Origin: Syntrophaceae bacterium | GTDB taxonomy: Bacteria; Desulfobacterota; Syntrophia; Syntrophales; Smithellaceae | Direction of reading: 5' to 3' | NCBI GenBank assembly: GCA_018436925.1 | Contig: JAHDKI010000011.1 | Coordinates: forward strand, 62,001-126,000 | Length of the DNA: 64,000 nt | Shown here: positions 56,457 through 64,000 of the stretch, piece after piece | Numbering within the stretch: the stretch's first letter is position 1 | Layout: each line of letters opens with the position of its first letter | Notes under the pieces: model-generated | Seen by the model: only the letters and a program-made list of their open reading frames with translations | Database searches by the model: none | What the model was told of the DNA's origin: nothing | Program-made: the position numbers and the translations under genes

Positions 56457-57482
56457 ATGTCCGACCGTCCCTCTCGTGCGTCAAACAGCGTCCCGCGAAA
56501 ACTCGTCATTGGCATGACCTATGACCTGCGGGACGACTATTTGCGCGAAGGCTTCTCGCTCGAAGAAACCGCCGAGTTTGACAAACCCGACACGATCGAC
56601 GCCATTGAAAATGCCCTGACTGCGGAAGGCCATCGTGTCGAACGGATCGGGCATGTGCGGTCGTTGATGAGCCGCCTGTCCGAAGGGCGTCGCTGGGACC
56701 TCGTTTTCAATATCGCCGAGGGGCTTTCCGGCTTCGGTCGTGAAGCCCAGGTCCCTGCCGTGCTGGACGCCTATTCCATACCCTACACGTTTTCCGATGT
56801 TCTGGGCCAGTCCATCACGTTGCATAAGGGCATAACCAAGCACATCGTTCGGGATCTGGGCATCCCAACTCCGGATTTTGTCGTGATCTCGGATCCTGAT
56901 GATCTTCTGTCTGTAAACCTGGCCTATCCGCTTTTTGCCAAACCCGTGGCGGAAGGAACCGGTAAGGGCATTTCCTCACGATCAAAAATCGACAAAGCGG
57001 AAGACCTCAAGACCACCTGCCTTTATCTTCTAAAGCAGTTCCGGCAACCGGTGCTTTTAGAGCGCTACCTTCCGGGACGGGAATTCACTGTGGGCATTGT
57101 CGGCACGGGCGGGAAGGCCAGAGCTTTGGGCGCCATGGAAGTCCTGCTCAATCCCGAGGCGGAGAAGCATGCCTATTCCTATGAGAACAAAGAGTTCTAT
57201 GAACAACGCGTCCGCTATCAATTGGCGGATGATGAGGAAGCCGGGAAAGCCATCGACGTTTCTCTGGCTGCCTGGCGGGGGCTGAATTTGAAAGATGCGG
57301 GCCGCATTGATCTTCGTTCTGATGCGGACGGAACACCGAATTTTATCGAAGTTAATTCGCTGGCCGGATTAAATCCCGTCCACTCTGATCTGCCCATTCT
57401 TTGCCGACTGGTGGGCGTTCCCTACGAACGGCTCATCTCCGATATCTTAGCGTCCGCCTTGGCCCGCGCCGGCCTGGCATAA
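56457..57482 (+). CDS. ATP-grasp ligase, D-Ala-D-Ala ligase-like (first of pair)
   Basis: A 341-residue ATP-grasp protein related to D-alanine-D-alanine ligases. The N-terminal domain contains DLVFNIAEGLSG near 83 and the ATP-binding domain FAKPVAEGTGKGISSRS near 162. The metal site is intact in GRIDLRSDADG and NFIEVNSLAG. The glycine-rich loop is GTGKG rather than GSSxGV, and the substrate loops differ, so it probably joins other amino acids. The ATG follows directly after a two-codon mini-frame that holds the better ribosome binding site. Its place behind kamA suggests a ligase for a beta-amino acid. Confidence 0.85.
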   Translation: MSDRPSRASNSVPRKLVIGMTYDLRDDYLREGFSLEETAEFDKPDTIDAIENALTAEGHRVERIGHVRSLMSRLSEGRRWDLVFNIAEGLSGFGREAQVPAVLDAYSIPYTFSDVLGQSITLHKGITKHIVRDLGIPTPDFVVISDPDDLLSVNLAYPLFAKPVAEGTGKGISSRSKIDKAEDLKTTCLYLLKQFRQPVLLERYLPGREFTVGIVGTGGKARALGAMEVLLNPEAEKHAYSYENKEFYEQRVRYQLADDEEAGKAIDVSLAAWRGLNLKDAGRIDLRSDADGTPNFIEVNSLAGLNPVHSDLPILCRLVGVPYERLISDILASALARAGLA

Positions 57483-57493
57483 ACGAGGTTTCC

Positions 57494-58480
57494 ATGAAGA
57501 CGGTTGCTATTGTGCATACGGATGTGGCGTCCGACGCAGGCGATGACGAACTCGACTGTCTTCGACAGGCGGACGTCGTTTCCGACGCCCTCACCACGTT
57601 GGGTTACCGAATCGTCCGGATGCCGTTTGTTCTGGATCTGGAAAAAAATATCCGCTCGCTTCAGGCCCTGAAACCCGATATCGTCTTTAACCTGGTGGAA
57701 ACGGTCGCGGGCCGCGGATCGATGATTCACTTCGCCACGGCGCTTTTTGACTATTTAAGGATTCCCTACACAGGATGCCGCAGCGACGCCATGTATCTGA
57801 CATCCAATAAACCCCTTGCCAAAAAGTTGATGTTTGGCGCCGGCATCTCCACGCCGCGATGGATGACTCTCGACGGTTCTTTTTTCGGGGGCGGAAATGT
57901 CGATACCTATCTGCTTAAGGCCTGCTGGGAAGACGCGTCCGTCGGACTGGATGAGGATTCCATCATCCGCTGCGCAGACCGCACGATTCTTGTCAACGCC
58001 CTGCGAAAGCGATCAGCCCATCTGGGCACGGACTGTTTTGCCGAAGCCTACATTGAGGGACGGGAATTCAATCTGGCTCTTCTGGGTCGTCAAGACGGCC
58101 CCTTGATTCTACCGCCTGCAGAAATGCTTTTTAAAGACTACCCTCCCGGCAAACCCAAACTTCTGGATTACCGGGCCAAGTGGGTTGAAAATTCGTTTGA
58201 ATACGATCATACCGAACGCACGCTCGACATTGCTCCGGAAGATCGGATGCTGACCGGACAGCTTTGCGCAATCGCCCGCGCCTGCTGGGATCTTTTCGGT
58301 CTTCGGGGCTACGCCCGGGTTGATTTCCGCGTCGATTCCTCGGGGCAACCGTTTGTTCTGGAAATGAACGCCAACCCCTGTCTGTCTCCGGACGCCGGTT
58401 TTGCTGCCGCGCTTGAGCGCGCTACGATTCCTTTTGCCGATGCGATTTCCGACATTCTTCAGGATGCCGTCATTCCTTAA
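57494..58480 (+). CDS. ATP-grasp ligase, D-Ala-D-Ala ligase-like (second of pair)
   Basis: A 328-residue ATP-grasp protein, distant from its neighbour. The N-terminal domain has PDIVFNLVETVAGRG near 58-72 and IPYTGCRSDAMYLTSNKPLA near 93. The ATP domain has LKACWEDASVGLDEDSI and the metal site ARVDFRVDSSG, FVLEMNANPCLS. All usual carboxylate ligands are present. The start is ATG 57494, five bases after CGAGG and 11 bases after the previous stop. Two diverged ligases in tandem suggest two successive peptide-bond steps or a heterodimer. Confidence 0.85.
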   Translation: MKTVAIVHTDVASDAGDDELDCLRQADVVSDALTTLGYRIVRMPFVLDLEKNIRSLQALKPDIVFNLVETVAGRGSMIHFATALFDYLRIPYTGCRSDAMYLTSNKPLAKKLMFGAGISTPRWMTLDGSFFGGGNVDTYLLKACWEDASVGLDEDSIIRCADRTILVNALRKRSAHLGTDCFAEAYIEGREFNLALLGRQDGPLILPPAEMLFKDYPPGKPKLLDYRAKWVENSFEYDHTERTLDIAPEDRMLTGQLCAIARACWDLFGLRGYARVDFRVDSSGQPFVLEMNANPCLSPDAGFAAALERATIPFADAISDILQDAVIP

Positions 58481-58500
58481 TCTGTGGAGGACTTTGTTTT

Positions 58501-58851
58501 GTGTTAAAACCCGTTGTGTTGCTTTTCTTTTCGAATTTGTTCATGACTTTTGCCTGGTACGGACATTTGAAAAATCTCAACAGCAAACCGCTGTTTCTGG
58601 TGATCATCGTCAGCTGGGGCATTGCCTTTTTTGAATATGTGCTTCAAGTGCCGGCCAACCGGATCGGTTTTCAGCATTACTCTCTGGGGCAGTTGAAGAT
58701 TTTGCAGGAAGTCATCACGATGATCGTCTTTGCGGGTTTTGCCATCCTGTACATGAAACAACCGCTGAAGATGGATTTCTTATGGGCTGCGCTGTGCATG
58801 GTCGGTGCGGTCTACTTTATGTTTCGCGGCGGCATTGGCCAGCAGGGTTGA
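58501..58851 (+). CDS. DUF486 (DMT-like) small membrane protein
   Basis: A 116-residue protein with four membrane segments, matching the DUF486/DMT family. YGHLKNLNSKPLFLVIIVSW and QVPANRIGFQHYSLGQLKI are family blocks. The function is unknown; the fold suggests small-molecule transport. The GTG start follows GGAGG by about ten bases. It lies 20 bases after the second ligase and five before the GNAT gene, so it is part of the cluster and might export or import its product. Confidence 0.85.
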   Translation: MLKPVVLLFFSNLFMTFAWYGHLKNLNSKPLFLVIIVSWGIAFFEYVLQVPANRIGFQHYSLGQLKILQEVITMIVFAGFAILYMKQPLKMDFLWAALCMVGAVYFMFRGGIGQQG

Positions 58852-58856
58852 ACACG

Positions 58857-59339
58857 ATGGATGATTTGATCTACAGGCGGCAGGTTCGTTCTTCAGACCC
58901 CGACCATATTGAAGCGATTGTCCGCTCCAGCGGTTTTTTCTCCGAGGCGGAAATCGCCATCGCCAGGGAACTGGTCTGCGACCGCCTTGAGCGCGGGCCT
59001 GAGAGCTCTTACCAATTTCTCTTTGTTGAAGACCAAAATGGCGTTTTGGGCTATACCTGTTACGGTCTGGTTCCCGCGACGACCGGAAGCTATGATCTCT
59101 ACTGGATTGCCATCGCCGACACAGTCCGCGGCCGGGGCCTGGGCAAAATTCTTTTGCGCCAGACGGAAACGCGCGTCGCCGAAATCGGCGGCACGGCGAT
59201 CTACGCGGAAACGTCATCCCGCGCCCAGTATGATCCGACCCGTCGTTTCTATGAACGATGCGGCTATGTCGCCGAGGCTGTATTGAAAGATTTCTACGCG
59301 CCCGGGGACAGTAAAATCATCTATTCCAAGGCCCTGTAA
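58857..59339 (+). CDS. GNAT N-acetyltransferase
   Basis: A 160-residue single-domain GNAT. The acetyl-CoA loop RGRGLGKILL lies near residue 98, after YDLYWIAIADTV, and the C-terminus has PTRRFYERCGYVAEAVLKDF. It is shorter than the known beta-lysine acetyltransferases (about 270 residues), so it is not a clear AblB homologue. AGGG lies nine bases before the ATG. It is the last gene of the aminomutase/ligase cluster and may acetylate the cluster's product. Confidence 0.85.
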   Translation: MDDLIYRRQVRSSDPDHIEAIVRSSGFFSEAEIAIARELVCDRLERGPESSYQFLFVEDQNGVLGYTCYGLVPATTGSYDLYWIAIADTVRGRGLGKILLRQTETRVAEIGGTAIYAETSSRAQYDPTRRFYERCGYVAEAVLKDFYAPGDSKIIYSKAL

Positions 59340-59467
59340 TCGACTTCCTCAGTCACAAAACCAACCCGATTCTCGTTTTTCTCTCCTTGCAATTTCAGAC
59401 ATTATTCGCTAGAGCAAAACCGGCTTTTGGACCACAAAACCGTCTCGATGAAAGGGGGGGTCCGCAC

Positions 59468-60088
59468 ATGCGCCTGTTTCCCAGAGAAGAAAATTTTTTT
59501 GAATACTTTGAAGAGCTAGCCCGGAAAATCGAAGAAGGCGGCGAGTTCTTTCTTGAGATGACCCGCCAGCAGGACTTCACCGAACCCAAAGTTGCCAGGC
59601 TCAAAGAAATCGAACATGAAGCCGACGTCATCACGCACAGAACCTACGAAAAAATGCACAAAACGTTTCTGACGCCCCTGGACCGGGAAGACATCTACGC
59701 GCTGGTCAATAAAATGGACAGCGTCCTGGATGTCATCGAAGCCACGGCGATTCGTGTTCACATGTACAAAGTTAAAAAGCCCGATGACGCCATCGTCCGG
59801 CAGGCGGAAATTCTTAATGAAGCCATAAAAAAAATTAAAGCGGTCGTTTCCGGCCTGCGAAACATGAAAAACTCTCAAATGATTCTGGACGGCTGCGTGG
59901 AGATCAATACGCTGGAAAACGCCGGGGACGTTGTGCTGCGCTCCATTATCTCCGAGTTGTTTGCCAAAGAAACCGATGCCATTGAGTTGATTAAATGGAA
60001 AGAAATTTTCGAGCTGATCGAAGAAGCGATTGATGTTTGCGAGGATGTCTCCAATATCGTCGAAGGGATCGTTCTAAAACATGCTTGA
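59468..60088 (+). CDS. DUF47 (PhoU-like) PiT accessory protein
   Basis: A 206-residue all-helical protein of the DUF47/PhoU-like family. It begins MRLFPREENFFEYFEELARK and contains LKEIEHEADVITHRTYEKMH, the typical acidic metal-binding pattern, and IYALVNKMDSVLDVIEATAI. DUF47 proteins accompany PiT transporters and are thought to control them. The start is the ATG at 59468, shortly after AAGGGGGGG. The end overlaps the PiT gene by eight bases. Confidence 0.9.
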   Translation: MRLFPREENFFEYFEELARKIEEGGEFFLEMTRQQDFTEPKVARLKEIEHEADVITHRTYEKMHKTFLTPLDREDIYALVNKMDSVLDVIEATAIRVHMYKVKKPDDAIVRQAEILNEAIKKIKAVVSGLRNMKNSQMILDGCVEINTLENAGDVVLRSIISELFAKETDAIELIKWKEIFELIEEAIDVCEDVSNIVEGIVLKHA

Positions 60089-61082
60089 ATCGGCAACCTT
60101 CGTTTTTTTTCTCATTGCCATAGCATTGGTTTTCGACTTTTTGAACGGTTTTCACGACGCCGCCAATTCCATCTCAACCGTCGTGTCCACCCGCGTTCTG
60201 TCGCCGAAGTTTGCCGTTCTGTGGGCGGCTTTCTTTAATTTCTCCGCGGTTTTTCTCGTTGGAACCGCCGTGGCCCACACAGTGGGAAAAGGCATTATCC
60301 AGATCAGCATTGTTGACAACCTGGTCATTTTTTCCGCCTTGGGCGGAGCGATCGCCTGGAATCTGATCACCTGGTATTATGGTCTGCCCAGCAGTTCATC
60401 GCATGCGCTCATCGGCGGCCTGATCGGTTCGGCCGTTTCGAAAGCGGGTCTCAAAACACTTGTCTGGACCGGTATCATCAAAACCACCTTGTTTATTTTC
60501 ATCTCTCCGGCAATCGGTCTGATGCTCGGTTTTATCTTTATGGTGATCTCGATGAATTTCAGCCGATACTCCAACATCGCCAAAACGGATCGTCTTTTCC
60601 GAAAACTCCAGCTCTTTTCCGCCGCCGTCTATTCGCTGGGACATGGCATGAACGACGCACAAAAGACCATGGGCATCATCGCGATGGCGCTATTCAGTCA
60701 GGGATTGATCGGAGACACGTTCCACATCCCCGTATGGGTCATCATTTTGTGTTATACCATGATTTCTTTGGGAACGATGTTCGGCGGCTGGAGAATCGTC
60801 AAAACCATGGGCACCAAAATCACGAAGCTTCAGCCGATCGGCGGCTTCAGTGCCGAGACGGCGGCAGCCTGCTCCATTATCGGCGCTTCGGTGGCCGGAA
60901 TTCCCGTCAGCACGACGCACACGATCACCGGCGCGATTGTCGGCGTTGGGTCCAGCAAAAGGCTTTCCGCCGTTCGCTGGGGGGTTGCCGGAAACATCAT
61001 CTGGGCATGGCTCCTAACCATTCCGCTGTCGGCGCTCATCGCGTCCGCCCTTTACTTTTTCACCCGATTTGTGGTGCTATAG
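60081..61082 (+). CDS. pit: PiT-family inorganic phosphate transporter
   Basis: A 333-residue polytopic membrane protein with about ten hydrophobic segments. The two family repeats are seen: NGFHDAANSISTVVSTRVLS near residue 22 and GHGMNDAQKTMGIIAMAL near 189, with SSSHALIGGLIGSA and VSTTHTITGAIVG closing each half. It should import phosphate, or metal phosphate, using the ion gradient. It is translationally coupled to the DUF47 gene. Confidence 0.94.
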   Translation: MLESATFVFFLIAIALVFDFLNGFHDAANSISTVVSTRVLSPKFAVLWAAFFNFSAVFLVGTAVAHTVGKGIIQISIVDNLVIFSALGGAIAWNLITWYYGLPSSSSHALIGGLIGSAVSKAGLKTLVWTGIIKTTLFIFISPAIGLMLGFIFMVISMNFSRYSNIAKTDRLFRKLQLFSAAVYSLGHGMNDAQKTMGIIAMALFSQGLIGDTFHIPVWVIILCYTMISLGTMFGGWRIVKTMGTKITKLQPIGGFSAETAAACSIIGASVAGIPVSTTHTITGAIVGVGSSKRLSAVRWGVAGNIIWAWLLTIPLSALIASALYFFTRFVVL

Positions 61083-61199
61083 CGCCGTCCTTTCGACGCT
61101 TTTTCAAAATCCCGTTGATAATTTTGCTTTTTTGCCATAAACAGCTAAACAGTCTTCGGAGCTTCGCAAATTCGTTTCTAAATCGGGAGAATGGCCAGC

Positions 61200-62465
61200 A
61201 TGACGCCGAAAACTTTACCGTTTACAAAACAGCAGATTGAGACGATCATCGACCGCCATCCGACGCCTTTTCATCTTTATGACGAAAAGGCGATTCGTGA
61301 AAACGCCCGCGCGTTCAACAAAGCCTTCTCCTGGAACGATGGCTTTCGGGAATTTTTCGCGGTTAAAGCCGCCCCGAATCCCTATTTGATGAAAATCCTC
61401 AAAGCGGAAGGATTCGGCGCCGACTGCAGTTCTCTGGCCGAACTGATCCTTGCCGAGAAAACCGGCATTACCGGCGAAAGCATTATGTTTTCATCCAATG
61501 ACACTCCGGCTGAAGAATTCCGCCTGGCCAGAAAATTAGGAGCCATTATCAATCTCGACGATATCGGCCATATTCGCTATCTGGAAGAATGCGCGGGACT
61601 TCCGGACCTCATCTGCTTTCGTTACAATCCCGGACCGCTCAAAAAAGGCAATGTCATCATCGGACATCCCGAAGACGCCAAATACGGTTTTACCCGCGAA
61701 CAGTTGTTCGAAGGCTATCGGATCTGCCGGGATAAAGGCGTCAGGCGCTTCGGCCTTCATACCATGGTCGCCTCCAATGAGCTCGACGGCGACTACTTCG
61801 TGGAAACCGCCCAGATTCTTTTCGAACTGGTCGTCCAGATTTCTCACGCGCTCAACATCCGGTTTGAATTTATTAATATCGGCGGCGGCATCGGGATCCC
61901 TTACCGCCCCGAACAAAACCGCATCGATCTGGAAGCCATGAACCACGGCATTCGTAAAAAGTATGAAAGCATCATTGTCAAAAACGGCATGGCGCCGGTC
62001 AAGCTCTACACCGAATGCGGCCGCTGCATCACCGGTCCTTATGGTTATCTGGTTTCGAAGGTGCTGCACATTAAAGACACCTATAAGCAATTTGCGGGAC
62101 TCGACGCCTGCATGGCCAATTTAATGCGGCCCGCCCTGTATGGCGCCTATCATCATATCACCGTGATGGGCAAAGAAAAGGCGCCGCACAACGTTATGTA
62201 TGACGTAACCGGCTCGCTTTGTGAAAACAACGATAAATTCGCCATCGACCGCATGCTGCCGCGCCTGGAACCAGGTGATATCTTAGTGATTCATGACGCG
62301 GGGGCGCACGGTTATGCGATGGGCTTCAACTACAACGGGAAGCTGCGCTCCGCCGAACTGCTCCTGCGGAAAGACGGCTCGGTTTTGCCGATTCGACGAG
62401 CTGAAACCGTCGACGATTATTTCACGACACTGGATTTCGCGGGCTTAAAGACGTTTCAGGGTTGA
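61200..62465 (+). CDS. Diaminopimelate decarboxylase-like PLP enzyme (LysA family)
   Basis: A 421-residue alanine-racemase-fold decarboxylase. The PLP lysine is K56 in FAVKAAPNP. The GGGIGIPYRPEQ phosphate loop, ECGRCITGPYG and CEN in TGSLCENND match LysA-type enzymes. The usual HIGSQ segment is HTMVASNELD here, marking a divergent subgroup. It most likely makes lysine from meso-diaminopimelate; another amino-acid substrate is possible. The ATG at 61200 lies ten bases after GGGAG, while an ATG at 61191 is too close. Lysine from this gene could feed the KamA enzyme upstream. Confidence 0.85.
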   Translation: MTPKTLPFTKQQIETIIDRHPTPFHLYDEKAIRENARAFNKAFSWNDGFREFFAVKAAPNPYLMKILKAEGFGADCSSLAELILAEKTGITGESIMFSSNDTPAEEFRLARKLGAIINLDDIGHIRYLEECAGLPDLICFRYNPGPLKKGNVIIGHPEDAKYGFTREQLFEGYRICRDKGVRRFGLHTMVASNELDGDYFVETAQILFELVVQISHALNIRFEFINIGGGIGIPYRPEQNRIDLEAMNHGIRKKYESIIVKNGMAPVKLYTECGRCITGPYGYLVSKVLHIKDTYKQFAGLDACMANLMRPALYGAYHHITVMGKEKAPHNVMYDVTGSLCENNDKFAIDRMLPRLEPGDILVIHDAGAHGYAMGFNYNGKLRSAELLLRKDGSVLPIRRAETVDDYFTTLDFAGLKTFQG

Positions 62466-62512
62466 AACCACTGTTCCTGGCGGCAAAAAGGATCGCCGGC
62501 GCGTTTCTGCGC

Positions 62513-62549
62513 AACACCTGACGGATTAATCCAAAATCCGTCAGGTGTT
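62513..62549 (+). terminator. Strong hairpin after the lysA-like gene
   Basis: A perfect 15-base stem, AACACCTGACGGATT (62513-62527) with AATCCGTCAGGTGTT (62535-62549), has a seven-base loop. The following T content is poor, so it may end transcription weakly or stabilise the RNA end. Confidence 0.55.
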
Positions 62550-62604
62550 CCTCACCATCGGCTTTTTCCATTGCTTTTTCAAAAGACGGAATTATATTTG
62601 GCTC

Positions 62605-63117
62605 ATGTCCAAAGATAAGGTGCCGTCCACGCCGGCTATACTGACACTCAAAACGAGACACGCCGATTTCTCCGTGCATCCCTACCCTTATGAAGAAAGG
62701 GGAGGCACCCGGTTATCCGCCCGAAAGCTAGGCGTGGACGAGCATTGCGTCATCAAAACGCTGGTGATGGAAGACGAAACCGGGAGGCCTCTGATGATCC
62801 TCATGCACGGAGACCGGGAGGTGTCCACCAAAACGCTGGCCCGCGCCCTGGGGGTGAAAACCATCCTGCCTTGCAAGCCTGAAGTCGCTCATAAGCATAC
62901 AGGGTATCTGGTGGGAGGAACATCGCCTTTCGGTTTGAAAAAGGCGATACCGATCTATATGGAAAAAACGATCGCGGATCTTCCGACAATTTATATCAAC
63001 GCCGGTGCGCGCGGTTTGCTCGCCGCCATGCATCCGCATGAGCTTGTGCGGATTCTTGAACCGGTTTTAGTCAGCGTTGCGATAGAAATTTGCCTTTTGC
63101 GCAAAAACAAGTCATAA
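62605..63117 (+). CDS. ybaK: YbaK/ProX-type aminoacyl-tRNA deacylase
   Basis: A 170-residue YbaK-family protein. VIKTLVMED near 52 carries the conserved lysine, followed by VSTKTLARALG and the signature TGYLVGGTSPFG near 108. YbaK clears mischarged Cys-tRNA(Pro) in trans, and relatives clear other errors. The ATG at 62605 is chosen because the sequence before it is unlike the family; the ribosome binding site is weak. It is followed by the thioredoxin gene 25 bases later. Confidence 0.92.
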   Translation: MSKDKVPSTPAILTLKTRHADFSVHPYPYEERGGTRLSARKLGVDEHCVIKTLVMEDETGRPLMILMHGDREVSTKTLARALGVKTILPCKPEVAHKHTGYLVGGTSPFGLKKAIPIYMEKTIADLPTIYINAGARGLLAAMHPHELVRILEPVLVSVAIEICLLRKNKS

Positions 63118-63142
63118 TGCCGGCACGATTGAGGAATGAAAC

Positions 63143-63700
63143 ATGACCGAATTTGTGATCATCCGCTGTCTGACTTGCGGAACAAAGAACCGAATTCCGA
63201 AACAGAGGTTTTCCGGCCGACCGACCTGCGGCAAATGCCACGCCCCCTTGGACGATCTGATTATCCGCTGCCTGAAATGCGGAACAAAAAACCGCATGCC
63301 GGAAGAGCGTCTGAATCAAAAACCGCTTTGCGGCAAATGCAAAGAACCGCTGGTCATCGCGCCCCAGAATGTCAAACCCGCTGAAATTACCGACGACTCT
63401 TTTTCCCGGGAAGTTCTGGCTTCGGAAACCTCCGTCCTGGTGGATTGCTGGGCGCCCTGGTGCGGCCCGTGCAAGTCTCTTTCCCCGATCATTGACGAGC
63501 TCGCCGTCGATTACGCCAACGGCGTTAAAGTCGCCAAACTCAACGTGGATGAGAACCCTCGCACCGCCTCGCAATACGGTATTCGCAGCATTCCCACCCT
63601 GCTTTTCTTCCGAGAAGGAAAGCTTGTGGAACGTCTGGTCGGCGCGTTGCCAAAACAGGAAATCGAAAAACATCTGCTGGCAATTATCAATACAAACTAG
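63143..63700 (+). CDS. Thioredoxin with two N-terminal zinc ribbons (TrxC-like)
   Basis: A 185-residue thioredoxin. The thioredoxin domain starts near 80 and has CGPC at 107-110 in the normal WAPWCGPCK setting, with IPT as the cis-proline. Ahead of it lie two zinc ribbons: C9, C12, C29, C32 and C43, C46, C63, C66, both CX2C-X16-CX2C and about half identical (CGTKNR...CGKC). Thioredoxin 2 usually has one such ribbon. The duplicate unit of 34 residues suggests a tandem duplication. It reduces disulfides in the cytoplasm, and the ribbons may sense redox or zinc. Confidence 0.9.
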   Translation: MTEFVIIRCLTCGTKNRIPKQRFSGRPTCGKCHAPLDDLIIRCLKCGTKNRMPEERLNQKPLCGKCKEPLVIAPQNVKPAEITDDSFSREVLASETSVLVDCWAPWCGPCKSLSPIIDELAVDYANGVKVAKLNVDENPRTASQYGIRSIPTLLFFREGKLVERLVGALPKQEIEKHLLAIINTN

Positions 63701-63722
63701 CAAGAACGGACCTCTCATATTC

Positions 63723-64000
63723 ATGGAGCACAAGAAAAAAGCCTACAGCTGCAAAATTTTCACCGTCTGGGAAGAAGAGGTTCAATTCGCCTCGGGGGCG
63801 AAAGCAAAACAAAGCTGGATTGAGCACAAACCGACCGTCGCAATTGTCGCCGTTAATGAAAACAAAGAACTGCTGATGATCCGACAGTTCCGGCTTCCCA
63901 CCGGCGGCGACTTTCTGGAAATTCCCGCCGGATCTTTTGATGACGATGGAGAATCTCCGGTCGACTGCGCGCAACGGGAACTTGCGGAAGAAACCGGTTT
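63723..64000 (+). CDS. NUDIX hydrolase, ADP-ribose pyrophosphatase-like (5' part)
   Basis: The reading frame starts at ATG 63723 and runs off the window; 92 full codons are visible. PTVAIVAVNENKELLMIRQF and EIPAGSF are followed by the NUDIX box ending QRELAEETGF, typical of ADP-ribose pyrophosphatases. The spacing between the box glycine and first glutamate is one residue longer than usual. The ribosome binding site is weak. The 3' end is outside the window. Confidence 0.85.
   Translation, partial: MEHKKKAYSCKIFTVWEEEVQFASGAKAKQSWIEHKPTVAIVAVNENKELLMIRQFRLPTGGDFLEIPAGSFDDDGESPVDCAQRELAEETG

Noticed and set aside
58857..59339. The cluster GNAT as AblB (beta-lysine acetyltransferase)
   Set aside because: It is 160 residues, far shorter than AblB, and no specific similarity is visible.

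Overview
The window looks like about 64 kb of chromosome from an anaerobic Gram-negative deltaproteobacterium (Desulfobacterota), possibly a Syntrophus/Smithella-like syntroph. That placement is inference. It rests on a split ATP synthase locus (b', b, delta, alpha, gamma, beta, epsilon with no a or c subunit), a B12-dependent class II ribonucleotide reductase, several radical SAM enzymes, an ADP-forming acyl-CoA synthetase, and Mla and LpxL-like outer-membrane genes. Coding density is high, overlapping ATGA/GTGA start-stops are common, and no gene-free stretch exceeds 300 bases. There is no rRNA, CRISPR array, prophage, integrase or insertion sequence.

Layout. 1-10.3 kb: tRNA-Arg(CCU), then a leftward group smc-ftsY-phosphatase-ftcD, a leftward radical SAM/methyltransferase pair, moaA, and rightward greA. 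10.3-16.3 kb: leftward ATP synthase operon. 16.5-22.5 kb: leftward rod-shape operon mreB-mreC-mreD-mrdA-rodA-bactofilin. 22.6-27.4 kb: a PpiD-like chaperone, tRNA-Ala(GGC) and tRNA-Leu(CAA) with back-to-back promoters, and a LysR gene divergent from an SDR-NUDIX pair. 27.4-31.3 kb: lemA, a nucleotidyltransferase-like gene and a TPM-domain gene, then a divergent B12-type radical SAM gene. 31.3-38 kb: nrdJ behind tandem NrdR-like boxes, a lone Mur-ligase, an LpxL-like acyltransferase and mnmG. 38-44.2 kb: a YhcC-like radical SAM gene, hisH-hisF, pdxS-pdxT, and an orphan CheX-like gene overlapping a GNAT gene. 44.2-48.4 kb: acid phosphatase, two lipoproteins, and an mlaE/degenerate mlaF/mlaD lipid-transport operon. 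48.4-54.8 kb: HtrA protease, a PHP-domain gene carrying one parS-like site inside it and a perfect one just after it, a fused acyl-CoA synthetase, a thioredoxin-like protein and mutM. 55-59.3 kb: the most unusual locus, a lysine 2,3-aminomutase-type radical SAM gene followed by two ATP-grasp ligases, a small DUF486 membrane protein and an acetyltransferase. 59.4-64 kb: DUF47/PiT phosphate uptake, a diaminopimelate decarboxylase-like gene, YbaK, a thioredoxin with two zinc ribbons, and the start of a NUDIX gene.

Working together. Much of the window is core machinery: cell shape, chromosome organisation (smc, parS), energy (atp), cofactors (moaA, pdxST) and envelope upkeep (mla, lpxL-like, htrA). 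The parS sites plus mnmG and atp suggest an origin-proximal position. The best candidates for undescribed biology are the aminomutase/double ATP-grasp/GNAT cluster, which could make and conjugate a beta-amino acid; the Mla system whose in-operon ATPase has lost its nucleotide-binding motifs; and the parS site that also forms the stem of a transcription terminator.
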